This document shows positions 1 through 6,848 of a stretch of DNA of 64,000 nucleotides, in pieces. Every line of letters begins with the position of its first letter. The stretch's first letter is position 1. The position numbers and the translations under genes were made by a program. Location of the stretch: positions 1 to 64,000 of IMG/VR virus record IMGVR_UViG_3300036806_000149. One strand, 5' to 3'. Source of the stretch: a virus. The notes under the pieces are model-generated. The model was given only the letters and a program-made list of their open reading frames with translations, ran no database searches and was not told the origin of the DNA.

Positions 1-450
1 CTGGCGAAGAGCCCGTTCTTCCTGTACCTGGGGCGGCTCTCGGGCCTGCCGGTGGCGCTGGAGGGAGCGCTCAAGCTCAAGGAGATCTCCTACATCCCCA
101 CCGACGCCTACGCGGCCGGCGAGATGAAGCACGGGCCGATCGCGCTGCTCTCCCCCCAGACGCCGGTGGTGGCGGTGGCCACCGAGAAGGCGATGCTCCC
201 CAAGCTGCTGTCCAACATGGCCGAGGTCCGGGCGCGGGGCGTGAAGGTGCTGGCGATCGCCACCGAGGGCACCACCCAGCAGGTCTCAGAGCACGCCGAT
301 TGGGTGTTCACCATCCCCCACACCGACCCGATCCTCCAGATCGCGCTGGCGGTGATCCCGCTCCAGCTCTTCGCCTACCACGTGGCTCGGGCCAAGGGCC
401 TCAACGTAGACCAGCCGCGCAACTTGGCGAAAACTGTGACTGTAGAGTAG
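1..450 (+). CDS. glmS: GlmS C-terminal isomerase (SIS) domain, 5' truncated
   Basis: The last ~149 residues of glutamine-fructose-6-phosphate aminotransferase, which makes glucosamine-6-phosphate for cell-wall precursors. Frame 1 is open from the window edge. Family hallmarks are visible: the EGALKLKEISYI helix, then AGEMKHGP (the catalytic Glu and His region of the isomerase domain) and the C-terminal PRNLAKTVTVE, whose Lys contacts the sugar. The end is intact, so the protein is complete on this side. Four bases after its stop comes the first phage-type motif (454-462). No attachment-site-like duplication or integrase is visible nearby, so it may be phage-borne; a host chromosome edge next to a prophage is not excluded. 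Confidence 0.93.
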   Translation: MAKSPFFLYLGRLSGLPVALEGALKLKEISYIPTDAYAAGEMKHGPIALLSPQTPVVAVATEKAMLPKLLSNMAEVRARGVKVLAIATEGTTQQVSEHADWVFTIPHTDPILQIALAVIPLQLFAYHVARAKGLNVDQPRNLAKTVTVE

Positions 451-451
451 A

Positions 452-487
452 TAGAATCTTTCTACAATGTATCTAGAAAGGATCAGG
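452..487 (+). promoter_or_regulatory. Compound regulatory element upstream of first small gene
   Basis: TAGAATCTTTCTA (452-464) is a palindrome with a 3-nt centre containing the dispersed motif GAATCTTTC. It overlaps TCTACAATGTATCTAGA (461-477), a copy of the second dispersed element. The ribosome-binding cassette AGAAAGGATCAGG follows directly, with ATG at 488. Almost the same arrangement recurs at 18042-18064. Confidence 0.55.
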
Positions 488-841
488 ATGGGCTTCCACT
501 ATGAGCACCCACCGTACGCGCAGTTCGGCGATGAAAACCAGCCCTTGTTCTTCCGACGGCGCTACGGAGGCAACCCCCAGCCGCCGGAGATGTACGAGGG
601 CGTGGTCCACTTCGATCTCACCCCCGATGTGCCGATCTGGATCTACGGCTACAGCGTCGCCTCACTCTACGCCGAGGATCGCGAGGCCGAGCGCCACGCC
701 TGGCAGCAGCGGCGCTCGTTTCAGGCGTGGTGCTACAGCGTGATGTGCCCCACCGGCGAGCCCGGCATGGTCCCGCTCGACGCCGTGGAGGAGATCACCC
801 AGGAAGCATTTGAGATCGCCGCCGCCAGGAGCTGGGAATGA
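488..841 (+). CDS. Hypothetical protein, 117 aa
   Basis: Starts MGFHYEHPPYAQFGD at the ATG 3 bases after AGAAAGGATCA; an earlier in-frame ATG (467) lies inside the regulatory palindrome and is unlikely. Rich in Tyr, Trp, Pro and acidic residues, with no membrane segment and no motif I recognise. First gene of a rightward run of tiny genes; its end overlaps the next start by 4 bases (ATGA). Confidence 0.7.
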   Translation: MGFHYEHPPYAQFGDENQPLFFRRRYGGNPQPPEMYEGVVHFDLTPDVPIWIYGYSVASLYAEDREAERHAWQQRRSFQAWCYSVMCPTGEPGMVPLDAVEEITQEAFEIAAARSWE

Positions 842-1062
842 CCATCCAGTTCGCCAACTTTCTCCCGGTGCCGTTTCCCCTCGACAACTGGAAGGATCAC
901 CGCATGCGCATGAGCAGTGACGTAATCGCCGATATCGAACGCGAGGCTTCCGGCTCGTCGCGCGAAACAGCCGAGATGCTGAACGGTCGGCTGCTACGCA
1001 TCATCATCCTGTGTCGCGAGGCGCGGCTTCTGCTTTCACGCGATCAGGACGACCCCAAATGA
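838..1062 (+). CDS. Hypothetical protein, 74 aa, C-terminal LLLSRDQDD tail
   Basis: Starts in an ATGA overlap with the previous gene. The middle (DVIADIEREASGSSRETAEMLN) looks helical. It ends LLLSRDQDDPK, the same tail as the next two genes, encoded by a near-identical DNA repeat (1027-1070). Function unknown. Confidence 0.65.
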   Translation: MTIQFANFLPVPFPLDNWKDHRMRMSSDVIADIEREASGSSRETAEMLNGRLLRIIILCREARLLLSRDQDDPK

Positions 1063-1070
1063 GCCAAAGC
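1027..1070 (+). repeat. Gene-junction direct repeat, copy A
   Basis: 44 bases running from the last codons of one gene (LLLSRDQDD) across the stop and into the next start (ATGAGCCAAAGC). Copy B (1356-1399) differs at one position. The first 18 bases recur at 1598-1615. Confidence 0.9.
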
Positions 1071-1391
1071 GGCAGTCTGTCGGTCTCGCTGGAACAGGTC
1101 GCGCGCCTGCTGGCCGATAAGGGACTCGATCCCCGTCCGGGCGATTCTGGCGGGTACTTCGATCTGAGCGTCGGTCCGACGCGGCTGTGCGTGATCGAGC
1201 GCCCGCCCTACTGTGATCGCGGGCGATTCCAGGTGCAGGCCGACACGGTGGACATTCTCGTGCTTGACCTAGACGGGCACGATGGATTCCCGCGCTACTA
1301 CTTCGACGCGGCGGCGTGCGCCCTGGAAATCGTCCTTTGGCTCGAAGCGCGAGGACTTCTGCTTTCACGCGATCAGGACGACCGCAAATGA
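1059..1391 (+). CDS. Hypothetical protein, 110 aa
   Basis: Starts MSQSGSLSVSLEQVARLL in the ATGA overlap with the preceding stop; a longer in-frame start at 1011 would overlap too far. N-terminal helix, then a beta-type region (YFDLSVGPTRLCVIERPPY) and an acidic VDILVLDLDGHDG stretch. Ends LLLSRDQDDRK. No family recognised. Confidence 0.65.
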   Translation: MSQSGSLSVSLEQVARLLADKGLDPRPGDSGGYFDLSVGPTRLCVIERPPYCDRGRFQVQADTVDILVLDLDGHDGFPRYYFDAAACALEIVLWLEARGLLLSRDQDDRK

Positions 1392-1399
1392 GCCAAAGC
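1356..1399 (+). repeat. Gene-junction direct repeat, copy B
   Basis: Same 44-base unit as 1027-1070 with a single C-to-G change. It again spans the end of one gene and the first four codons of the next. Confidence 0.9.
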
Positions 1400-1627
1400 A
1401 GCAGTGACGCTGAGGGCTTTGATTGGGTGGCGAACTCGTCGCCGGGGCGACTCAACGCGGCCAGACCCGATGACCGGGAAACGATCCGCAGGTGGTTGTG
1501 GGAGCGTTACGGCGAGTATGCGTGGCACAGCCAGAATCCCGTGCTGCCGCGCGATTACGACGATGAGTTTGCGGCTGCCGCTGAGCAGTTGGCAGCGCTT
1601 CTGCTTTCACGCGATAGCGACCGCTGA
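1388..1627 (+). CDS. Hypothetical protein, 79 aa
   Basis: Starts MSQSSSDAEGFDWVA in an ATGA overlap. Middle part is Trp/Arg-rich (ETIRRWLWERYGEYAWH). Ends LLLSRDSDR, the third variant of the shared tail (DNA copy at 1598-1615). Function unknown. Confidence 0.62.
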   Translation: MSQSSSDAEGFDWVANSSPGRLNAARPDDRETIRRWLWERYGEYAWHSQNPVLPRDYDDEFAAAAEQLAALLLSRDSDR

Positions 1628-1942
1628 ATGAGCTTCTTTGACGAGCGGCCCAAGCCCTACGACTGGGCAGCGGAGAAAGCATTGGCTCCCAACGAGCGCA
1701 TCCCCCAGCTCCAAGCCGAGCGCGACGAAGCGGTTGGCCAGATGTGGGAGGCCCGGCATAAGGTCGAGCAGCTCCGGGCCGTGTTGGTCACCAACGAGTT
1801 CGCGACTCTGGTCCGCAACGCCTACTACGTCGCCGCCGGGATACGGACGCGCGACCAGATGACTCTCAGCACCGAGCACGTGCGAGCAGCGCTGGAAGCC
1901 GCCTTGGCACTGACACTCACTCAATCGAAAGGATCACCATGA
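1628..1942 (+). CDS. Hypothetical coiled-coil protein, 104 aa
   Basis: ATG directly follows the upstream stop. Residues ~25-50 (IPQLQAERDEAVGQMWEARHKVEQL) form a probable coiled coil, followed by a second helical region. No membrane segment. Possibly a small oligomeric regulator; inference only. Confidence 0.6.
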   Translation: MSFFDERPKPYDWAAEKALAPNERIPQLQAERDEAVGQMWEARHKVEQLRAVLVTNEFATLVRNAYYVAAGIRTRDQMTLSTEHVRAALEAALALTLTQSKGSP

Positions 1943-2115
1943 AAGTCAACCTCTTGCGCGCCCTGTTTGCGATCACCGCCAGTCTGATCGTCCACGCCCT
2001 CATCGGCGACGGCAACGCCGCGATCGGCCTGGTCCTGTTCTTCGTCTGCTGGTGGGTATCGGGCAGAATCATTTCAAAGGATCTGGACAAGCCGGATCTT
2101 GACAAACATGCTTGA
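1939..2115 (+). CDS. Small membrane protein, 58 aa
   Basis: ATG preceded by CGAAAGGATCACC, overlapping the upstream stop by 4 bases. Two hydrophobic stretches (LLRALFAITASLIVHALI and AAIGLVLFFVCWWV) suggest two membrane helices, with a charged C-terminus (KDLDKPDLDKHA). No family recognised. Confidence 0.6.
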   Translation: MKVNLLRALFAITASLIVHALIGDGNAAIGLVLFFVCWWVSGRIISKDLDKPDLDKHA

Positions 2116-2152
2116 ATACGTGTAGCAGTTCCCCACCTACAGAAAGGATCAC

Positions 2153-2452
2153 ATGGCCACCACCACCATCATCAAGCAGATCCACGGAGGCGAGTTCGAC
2201 GAAGTGCTCGATCAGATCTCGCTCGCCTCTCAGCAGCGACGCCGACGCCTGCGCTCACTCCAGATGTCGCCGGCCACCGAGCGCTTCACCGAGACCGTCA
2301 GGACGCACCCCGGCCTGACCGCGACCGAGCTGGCGGCGCTGCTGGACTGCACCGTGCAGCGGGTCTACCAGCTCGCCGTGCAGGCCCAGGACCATCTCGC
2401 GCTCCCCAACTACGAGGAGTACCCCCGCAAGTTCTACTCCCGCACGGCATGA
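2153..2452 (+). CDS. Putative HTH DNA-binding protein, 99 aa
   Basis: Start set by AGAAAGGATCAC immediately upstream. Residues ~45-80 (HPGLTATELAALLDCTVQRVYQLAVQAQ) read as a helix-turn-helix, after a basic segment QQRRRRLRSLQ. Probable small transcription regulator; target unknown. Overlaps the next gene by 4 bases. Confidence 0.6.
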   Translation: MATTTIIKQIHGGEFDEVLDQISLASQQRRRRLRSLQMSPATERFTETVRTHPGLTATELAALLDCTVQRVYQLAVQAQDHLALPNYEEYPRKFYSRTA

Positions 2453-2613
2453 GCGCGCTGGCCTGGATCGGGATCGGCGTCGGCGCGTTCCTTGTGCTCT
2501 GCGCGATCCTCACCTGGGCGCTGTGCGCGATGGCCGCACCGGCGACGCCCCAGGAGCGCGAGCGCGAGGACCAAGCGCAGATGGCCTATCTGCGGGAATG
2601 GCGAAACCGATGA
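2449..2613 (+). CDS. Single-pass membrane protein, 54 aa
   Basis: ATGA overlap with the upstream gene. N-terminal hydrophobic helix (WIGIGVGAFLVLCAILTWAL) then a charged cytoplasmic-type tail (QEREREDQAQMAYLREWRNR). Similar in build to the proteins at 3496-3651 and 3960-4145. Confidence 0.6.
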   Translation: MSALAWIGIGVGAFLVLCAILTWALCAMAAPATPQEREREDQAQMAYLREWRNR

Positions 2614-2680
2614 TGACCCCTGCCCTTCTACGACCCCGAGTACGCCGACGCTCGATAACGCGCGTTACGGAGACTTGATC

Positions 2681-2920
2681 ATGTACGACATAACGACGCT
2701 CCCGCCAACCGGCCACAAGATCCTGGATGCGCTCAAAGACGACGATCTGTGCGAGCGCGACCTGTTCATCCGCTTGCGCCCCGTTGATCAGCTGGCGCTA
2801 CATCGCTTGCTGAGGGAGATGGACGACGATGGGCTACTTGCGTCCTATGGACGGGGGCGGTTGCCGGGGCCGGTGGTGACGTATTACGCGCTGCATTATG
2901 ACCCCTTTCACGCCCGATAA
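2681..2920 (+). CDS. Putative winged-helix protein, 79 aa
   Basis: Starts MYDITTLPPTGHKILDALKDDDLCERDLFIRL; this and QLALHRLLREMDDDGLLASYGRGRLPG match a small winged helix (helix, turn, recognition helix, wing). Function as a regulator is inferred. The 67 bases upstream hold only a 22-codon reading frame. Confidence 0.55.
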   Translation: MYDITTLPPTGHKILDALKDDDLCERDLFIRLRPVDQLALHRLLREMDDDGLLASYGRGRLPGPVVTYYALHYDPFHAR

Positions 2921-2936
2921 GAGGGATTATGGAGTG

Positions 2937-3170
2937 CTAGGCATCGGCTGACTCGATGGACTCGACGGCCGTCACGCACTCCCGGAAAGCCCGCAGATAC
3001 TCCTTCTGGCTCACGCCCCGGCCTCGATCGCGCAACCGGTGCAGCTTCAGCGACAGCTCCGGAGGCACCATCCTCCAGTGCTCGTTGCACATGTAGCGAT
3101 GACTCTCGACCTGCATTGAGCACCCGTCGATCGGGCACTCGAAGGTCTCGTCGATGTCGAGCTTGGCCAC
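2937..3170 (-). CDS. Small zinc-binding-like protein, 77 aa
   Basis: The only leftward gene in this early block. CPIDGCSMQVESHRYMCNEH gives a C-x4-C-x9-C-x2-H pattern typical of phage zinc fingers; the remainder is helical and Arg-rich. Similar finger spacing is seen in the proteins at 55186-55893 and 56819-57088. DNA binding is inferred. Confidence 0.6.
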   Translation of the reverse strand: MAKLDIDETFECPIDGCSMQVESHRYMCNEHWRMVPPELSLKLHRLRDRGRGVSQKEYLRAFRECVTAVESIESADA

Positions 3171-3203
3171 CGAATCATTCCTACCACGAAAGGATCACCC
3201 CCG

Positions 3204-3515
3204 ATGATCGATCGCCACCGCCTGGCGCGCGCCTGCGCCGACAACGACCGGACCATCGAACGAAGCTCCTCGCGCTCGATCGAACTGGAGCCGCTGGGCA
3301 TCAAGACCGACGACGCCACCTACGTGGCCATGCAACGCGGACTGCGCTTCCTGTCCATCCTGATCGGCACCGACGCTGCGAAGCTGACGCTGTCTGACCT
3401 GAAGACCGCCTCCAAGCAGGAGCAGCAGTACCTGACGGCGATCGCGGCCGGCTTCATGGACGGCCTCGCCGCCGCTGCCAGAATCTTTCGAGAAGATGAG
3501 GAGCCCCTGGGGTGA
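3204..3515 (+). CDS. Hypothetical protein, 103 aa
   Basis: ATG follows CGAAAGGATCACCCCCG. Soluble, helical, no recognised domain. The 3' end carries a dispersed motif (3481-3489) read as R-I-F with codons AGA ATC TTT. Confidence 0.6.
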   Translation: MIDRHRLARACADNDRTIERSSSRSIELEPLGIKTDDATYVAMQRGLRFLSILIGTDAAKLTLSDLKTASKQEQQYLTAIAAGFMDGLAAAARIFREDEEPLG

Positions 3516-3651
3516 GCTGGTGTATCTCGCCGGCGTGGTGCCGGGGACGCTGATCGCCTGCGTGCTCGCCCCCGTGTGGGCGATCGCGCCCATCGCGCTC
3601 GTCGGCCTCGTCGGCGGAGCGGTGGTGTGCATCCGGAATGATTCGGAGTAG
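3496..3651 (+). CDS. Small membrane protein, 51 aa
   Basis: Starts MRSPWGELVYLAG inside the end of the previous gene in another frame. Two hydrophobic helices (LVYLAGVVPGTLIACVLAPV, APIALVGLVGGAVVCI) around a short loop. No recognised family. Confidence 0.55.
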   Translation: MRSPWGELVYLAGVVPGTLIACVLAPVWAIAPIALVGLVGGAVVCIRNDSE

Positions 3652-3660
3652 TTGACACAC

Positions 3661-3677
3661 TGATATAATGTAGCTAC
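3661..3677 (+). promoter_or_regulatory. Extended -10 promoter with TAGCTACA element
   Basis: TGATATAAT is a perfect extended -10 (TGnTATAAT), followed at once by GTAGCTACA, part of the second dispersed element. The gene at 3700 starts 30 bases later behind AGAAAGGATCTAC. Confidence 0.6.
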
Positions 3678-3699
3678 ATCACCAATAGAAAGGATCTAC

Positions 3700-3963
3700 A
3701 TGCCACAGAAAGGTTGGGAACACCAGCGCCTCCAGGAAGTCTCGAAAGCACTGGGGCGCAAGTGCTATCTGCTCGACTCGGCCAAGCTGGCGCACGACGT
3801 CGAGGTCATCGTCTACACGCCCGAAGGCACGGAGCACGACGGCACGCTCTATCTCGACACGCGCACCAGCGTGTTCGTCAAGGGCGAGACGCAGGCTCGC
3901 ATGACCTCAATCGTCGATCAGCGCACCGAGAAAATCCAGGACATCTTGGACCGGCATCGATGA
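3700..3963 (+). CDS. Hypothetical protein, 87 aa
   Basis: Starts MPQKGWEHQRLQEVSKALG at the RBS-selected ATG. Mixed alpha/beta sequence, not membrane-bound; no motif recognised. Ends in an ATGA overlap with the next gene. Confidence 0.62.
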   Translation: MPQKGWEHQRLQEVSKALGRKCYLLDSAKLAHDVEVIVYTPEGTEHDGTLYLDTRTSVFVKGETQARMTSIVDQRTEKIQDILDRHR

Positions 3964-4145
3964 GCGACACGCTGATCGTCCTGGTGGTCGTCGTGGGCAT
4001 CATCGCCTTGGCCTGCCTGATCTCGTGGCTCGGTCGAGTCGAGGAGCGTGCGCGCGACCGCATGGACCAGATCGAGAAGGAGATGTACTACGAGCAGGCC
4101 GAGCGCGACGGCGTCGAGTACCCGCCGCAGTGGAGGGGCCGATGA
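3960..4145 (+). CDS. Single-pass membrane protein with charged tail, 61 aa
   Basis: N-terminal helix LIVLVVVVGIIALACLISWL, then a highly charged helical tail (RVEERARDRMDQIEKEMYYEQAERDG). Layout resembles small phage membrane anchors. ATGA overlaps at both ends place it in a tight transcription unit. Confidence 0.62.
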   Translation: MSDTLIVLVVVVGIIALACLISWLGRVEERARDRMDQIEKEMYYEQAERDGVEYPPQWRGR

Positions 4146-4570
4146 GTCTCAGCGAGAAGGGACCAGCCAAGGCTCCCTGCAAATCTTGCCCATATAGACG
4201 CGACGTCCCCTCCGGCGTGTGGCACGAGAGCGAGTACGACAAGCTGCCCAACTACGACGGCGACATCTCCGAGCAAGCCCAGGCGGGAGCGATCGGCGCG
4301 TTCTACTGCCACTCACGAGACGGCCGGCTGTGCGCCGGATGGGTGGGCTGCCACGACATGGACAACTCCCTCGGCTTGCGCCTGGCGAGCAGCTTCGGCC
4401 AGCTCTCTCCCGAAGACGTGGAAGCGGCCCTGACCTACGAAAGTCCGGTCGAATTATTCAAATCCGGTGCAGCGGCGGCCAAGCACGGCAAGAGATCAAT
4501 CGAGAGCCCCGATGCACGAACTCGGCGCACAATCGACCGACTTTCCAGAAAGCTTCCTCCACGTAGCTAA
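4142..4570 (+). CDS. DUF6283-family cysteine-rich protein
   Basis: 142 aa. The N-terminus (APCKSCPYRRDVPSGVWHES, then YDKLPNYDGD) is characteristic of DUF6283, small cysteine proteins of actinobacteria and their phages. Further Cys/His residues (FYCHSR, LCAGWVGCHD) suggest a metal or Fe-S site. Function unknown. Confidence 0.75.
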   Translation: MSLSEKGPAKAPCKSCPYRRDVPSGVWHESEYDKLPNYDGDISEQAQAGAIGAFYCHSRDGRLCAGWVGCHDMDNSLGLRLASSFGQLSPEDVEAALTYESPVELFKSGAAAAKHGKRSIESPDARTRRTIDRLSRKLPPRS

Positions 4571-4718
4571 TTGGTGCTCGCATCCCGAGTGGAGGCATAC
4601 CGACTATGTGTGCGCTTGGGGTGTTATCTGGTGCGCGGGTGAGATAGTCTCGCGCCACTGTTATCCAATGCGGCCAGGGATGGACGCCGAGCACCAGGAG
4701 GAAAGAGCAACTCAATAG
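4512..4718 (+). CDS. Possible small Cys/Trp/His-rich protein, 68 aa
   Basis: Overlaps the end of the DUF6283 gene in another frame. Starts MHELGAQSTDFPESF; contains NWCSHPEWRH, YVCAWGVIWCAG and SRHCYP, a composition suggesting metal binding. No clear RBS, so less certain than its neighbours. Confidence 0.45.
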   Translation: MHELGAQSTDFPESFLHVANWCSHPEWRHTDYVCAWGVIWCAGEIVSRHCYPMRPGMDAEHQEERATQ

Positions 4719-4729
4719 CTACAACACAT

Positions 4730-4747
4730 GAAAGATTCTGATACAAT
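4730..4747 (+). promoter_or_regulatory. Promoter with dispersed motif at its upstream edge
   Basis: GAAAGATTC (4730-4738) abuts TGATACAAT (4739-4747), an extended -10. TAGCTACA lies just upstream (4716-4723). The AbrB-like gene at 4786 follows behind AGAAAGGAGACC. Confidence 0.58.
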
Positions 4748-4785
4748 ACGAACTGAATACCATCACACACCAGAAAGGAGACCAA

Positions 4786-5229
4786 ATGATAAACCAACGC
4801 ACATATAAGATCCGCAAGTTTGCCAACGGCAAGGCTCGCAGTGGTCAAGCCTTCATCAACTACAGCCTCACCATCCCGTCGCACATCGCCGAGCGGCTCC
4901 CCGAGGACATGCAGTTCTCGTGCGAGCTGACCGACGCCGGCCTATTGTTTCGCCCGGTTCAGCCTCAGATCGAAGTCGAGCTGCCGCCGTGGGCGGCGCA
5001 GGAGGATGGCAAGGAGGAGACCAAGCCCGCGCGCAAGCGCCGGCAGAAGCCGAGCGGGGCTACTCGCAAGAAGCCCCAGGCCAAGCGGCCCCGCAAGAAG
5101 CCCCAGGCCGGGCCGGCTCCTCCTGAAGCCGAGCCCGCCGACACCCCCGAGTCAGACCACGACATCGAGTCAGACAACGGAGTCGGCGAGCCCCAGGCTG
5201 CGGAAGCAACTGCGGAAGTAACTGCATAA
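4786..5229 (+). CDS. AbrB/SpoVT-like protein with Lys/Arg/Pro tail, 147 aa
   Basis: The first ~60 residues resemble a swapped-hairpin AbrB-like fold (FINYSLTIPSHIAERL, then FSCELTDAGLLFRPV). Residues ~75-112 are a repeated basic Pro/Lys region (ARKRRQKPSGATRKKPQAKR) and the last ~35 are acidic. This bipartite build suggests a chromatin- or nucleoid-like DNA binder; inference. Strong RBS AGAAAGGAG and its own promoter indicate high expression. Confidence 0.6.
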   Translation: MINQRTYKIRKFANGKARSGQAFINYSLTIPSHIAERLPEDMQFSCELTDAGLLFRPVQPQIEVELPPWAAQEDGKEETKPARKRRQKPSGATRKKPQAKRPRKKPQAGPAPPEAEPADTPESDHDIESDNGVGEPQAAEATAEVTA

Positions 5230-5275
5230 AGCGTGGGAACGCGAGCCGGCTGGACTCGTTGTTCCTTGCTCCTCT

Positions 5276-5329
5276 TGATAAGATCATAAGATCATTTTAG
5301 CTACGCAGTATCTACAGAAAGGATCAACC
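5276..5329 (+). promoter_or_regulatory. Promoter and start-associated element
   Basis: TGATAAGAT (5276-5284) is an extended -10-like element. TAGCTACGCAGTATCTACA (5298-5316) is the second dispersed element; its reverse complement matches 35261-35279 at 18 of 19 positions. It runs directly into AGAAAGGATCAACC and the ATG at 5330. Confidence 0.58.
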
Positions 5330-5737
5330 ATGAGTTTGAACTGGAACGTGGAGCAGGTCGTCAACCACGAGCAGGTCTGCTTCATCGAGACCGACGAGAA
5401 AGATTCCGAGGGCAAGCCGCTGCGCCGGATGAACCCGGTCACCGACGCGCTGATCTGGGCCACCATCTCGATCAAACTGGGCGAAATCACCGAGGCCAAC
5501 GCCGACGACTTCTACGCCCGCCTAGCGATCATGGAGAAGCTCAGCGGGCCGTTTCTGGTCGATGGCGAGGGCAATTCCCGCTACATCACGCCCGAGGAGG
5601 TCAAGGCCCACATCGGCCTGTACTGCAACGTGGCCAACGAGCAGCCGGTCAAGTTCTTCGCCAGCATCCGCCAGCACGACTACGCGCAGCTCAAGGCCAC
5701 CTACAAGTCGGTGACCCAGAATGCTCCTGCCCGATGA
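5330..5737 (+). CDS. Hypothetical protein, 135 aa
   Basis: Starts MSLNWNVEQVVNHEQVC at the RBS-selected ATG. Soluble alpha/beta sequence of about 15 kDa with TDALIWATISIKLGEIT and YITPEEVKAHIGLYCNV. Carries a dispersed motif (5398-5406) encoding E-K-D-S. Last solid gene of the early rightward block. Confidence 0.65.
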   Translation: MSLNWNVEQVVNHEQVCFIETDEKDSEGKPLRRMNPVTDALIWATISIKLGEITEANADDFYARLAIMEKLSGPFLVDGEGNSRYITPEEVKAHIGLYCNVANEQPVKFFASIRQHDYAQLKATYKSVTQNAPAR

Positions 5738-5755
5738 ACAACGGAGGCGTAGACG

Positions 5756-5869
5756 ATGAGCAGCTTGCACACAGCTCTGACCGGCTGGCAGGAGGCCCAG
5801 AACGACGAAGCCCCGCGCCGTGACGCGGGGACTTCGTTGCGTATAGCTTACCGCCCGCCGCCGCCGTGA
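5756..5869 (+). CDS. Possible 37-aa peptide running through a terminator
   Basis: MSSLHTALTGWQEAQNDE follows ACGGAGGCGTAGACG. Its second half is encoded by the hairpin at 5805-5836 and ends in poly-proline, so it may be fortuitous. Confidence 0.25.
   Translation: MSSLHTALTGWQEAQNDEAPRRDAGTSLRIAYRPPPP
5805..5836. terminator. Bidirectional terminator
   Basis: CGAAGCCCCGCG and CGCGGGGACTTCG pair with one bulge around a short loop. It separates the rightward early genes from the leftward genes ending at 5848. Confidence 0.75.
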
Positions 5870-5982
5870 ATCCAGCGGCCAGCGCGAGTCCGGTAGTGCC
5901 CGCTCGCCTTGTAGTCGAACGTCTCATCCGACGCCGAGCGGTGCAGGAACCGGTCGATCCAGTCGCGGAGCTTGCGGAGCAT
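5848..5982 (-). CDS. Small basic protein, 44 aa
   Basis: MLRKLRDWIDRFLHRSASDE followed by an Arg/Gly-rich end (RAGRWIHGGGGR). The start lies in a TGATG junction with the upstream gene. No recognised family. Confidence 0.5.
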   Translation of the reverse strand: MLRKLRDWIDRFLHRSASDETFDYKASGHYRTRAGRWIHGGGGR

Positions 5983-6140
5983 CAGCTATGCGTCGAGTAG
6001 CCGCCCGAGGCGAGCGCCAGGATGGCGATCCCCACGAGCGTGACGATCACGATCGCCGCGAGCACCTTCACGACCAGCCGCCAGTTGACGTGGATGCGGC
6101 GCATCGGTAGCCCCGGGTCCTGTGTTCGGTCCAGTCTCAT
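5982..6140 (-). CDS. Small single-pass membrane protein, 52 aa
   Basis: Basic N-terminus (RRIHVNWRLVVK) followed by one long helix VLAAIVIVTLVGIAILALAS. Translationally coupled to the 44-aa gene. Upstream AGGAGGCTCG provides a good RBS. Confidence 0.55.
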   Translation of the reverse strand: MRLDRTQDPGLPMRRIHVNWRLVVKVLAAIVIVTLVGIAILALASGGYSTHS

Positions 6141-6149
6141 CGAGCCTCC

Positions 6150-6848
6150 TTAGAAGTCCCAGTAGGCGTCCCAGTGGCCGTTGGCGGCGATCCTGAGCCC
6201 CACGCTAGATCCCGCGTAGGTGAGACAGGTCGTCCACGGCGTGTAGGTCCCCATGTGGGTCGAGAGCCCGCCGTGGGCCCAGGCGTGGTTCGGGGCATCC
6301 CAGCCGTTCACGTTGAACGTGGTCACGGTACAGAATGGGGGGTTGGCTCCGATCTTGTGGTAGTAGCCCCAGTTGGACCCACCCGAGTCGGTGATCGAGG
6401 ACCCGTTGCCGCACCAGTAACCGTGGTCCTTCTCGGCGTAGGCGACCTTGACTCCGGCCTCGGTGTAGTCCCACCGGTGCCAGATGTGGTTGCCTTGATA
6501 CCAGCAAGCCGCCGAGGCGTGAGCGTCCAGCGCGTCGCTGACGACGCCGCTGTCCTCCGATCCCGACGTGTAGGGCTGAAGCGCCGACAGCAGCGCGTAC
6601 TGGGTGGGTGTGGTGGTGGCGGGGGCCGCGAGCGGCATCGCGTCGACCTTGTTGACCAGCGCGGTCAGCGCCGCCGGTCCTGCCGCCGCCGCCGCCTGAA
6701 CCTGCGCCTGGGCGGAAGGCATCACCGCCGCGACCCGGGCCTTGAGATGGCGCACGCGAGCGGCGTGCGCATTGACGTGGGCGTCCGCGACCGCGGGCAC
6801 CGTGAGCGCCAGGATGAATCCCAGCGCGAAAAGCCATCTTGGCCTCAT
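6150..6848 (-). CDS. Exported protein with signal peptide, 232 aa
   Basis: Residues 1-23 form a Sec signal (RPRWLFALGFILALTVPAVADA) with a likely cut after ADA. Residues 25-100 are Ala-rich and helical; the C-terminal ~110 are Trp/Tyr/Gly/Cys-rich (HIWHRWDYTEAG, GYWCGNGSS, WAHGG), like a small beta-rich extracellular domain with disulfides. No family recognised. Exported proteins are unusual in phages and this one sits next to a CRP-type operator; a role at the cell surface is inferred. Confidence 0.7.
   Translation of the reverse strand: MRPRWLFALGFILALTVPAVADAHVNAHAARVRHLKARVAAVMPSAQAQVQAAAAAGPAALTALVNKVDAMPLAAPATTTPTQYALLSALQPYTSGSEDSGVVSDALDAHASAACWYQGNHIWHRWDYTEAGVKVAYAEKDHGYWCGNGSSITDSGGSNWGYYHKIGANPPFCTVTTFNVNGWDAPNHAWAHGGLSTHMGTYTPWTTCLTYAGSSVGLRIAANGHWDAYWDF

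Noticed and set aside
1027-1615. CRISPR-like direct repeats
   Set aside because: Only three copies with irregular spacing, and they are coding; no array or cas genes exist in the window. The Cas4-like nuclease at 37371 is in a recombination block.
2610-2678. 22-codon frame starting MMTPALLRPRVRR
   Set aside because: Too short and Arg-rich with no RBS of the local type; probably the leader of the gene at 2681.
3652-3669. Classic sigma-70 promoter TTGACA...TATAAT
   Set aside because: Spacing between hexamers is only 6 bases; the extended -10 reading is better supported.
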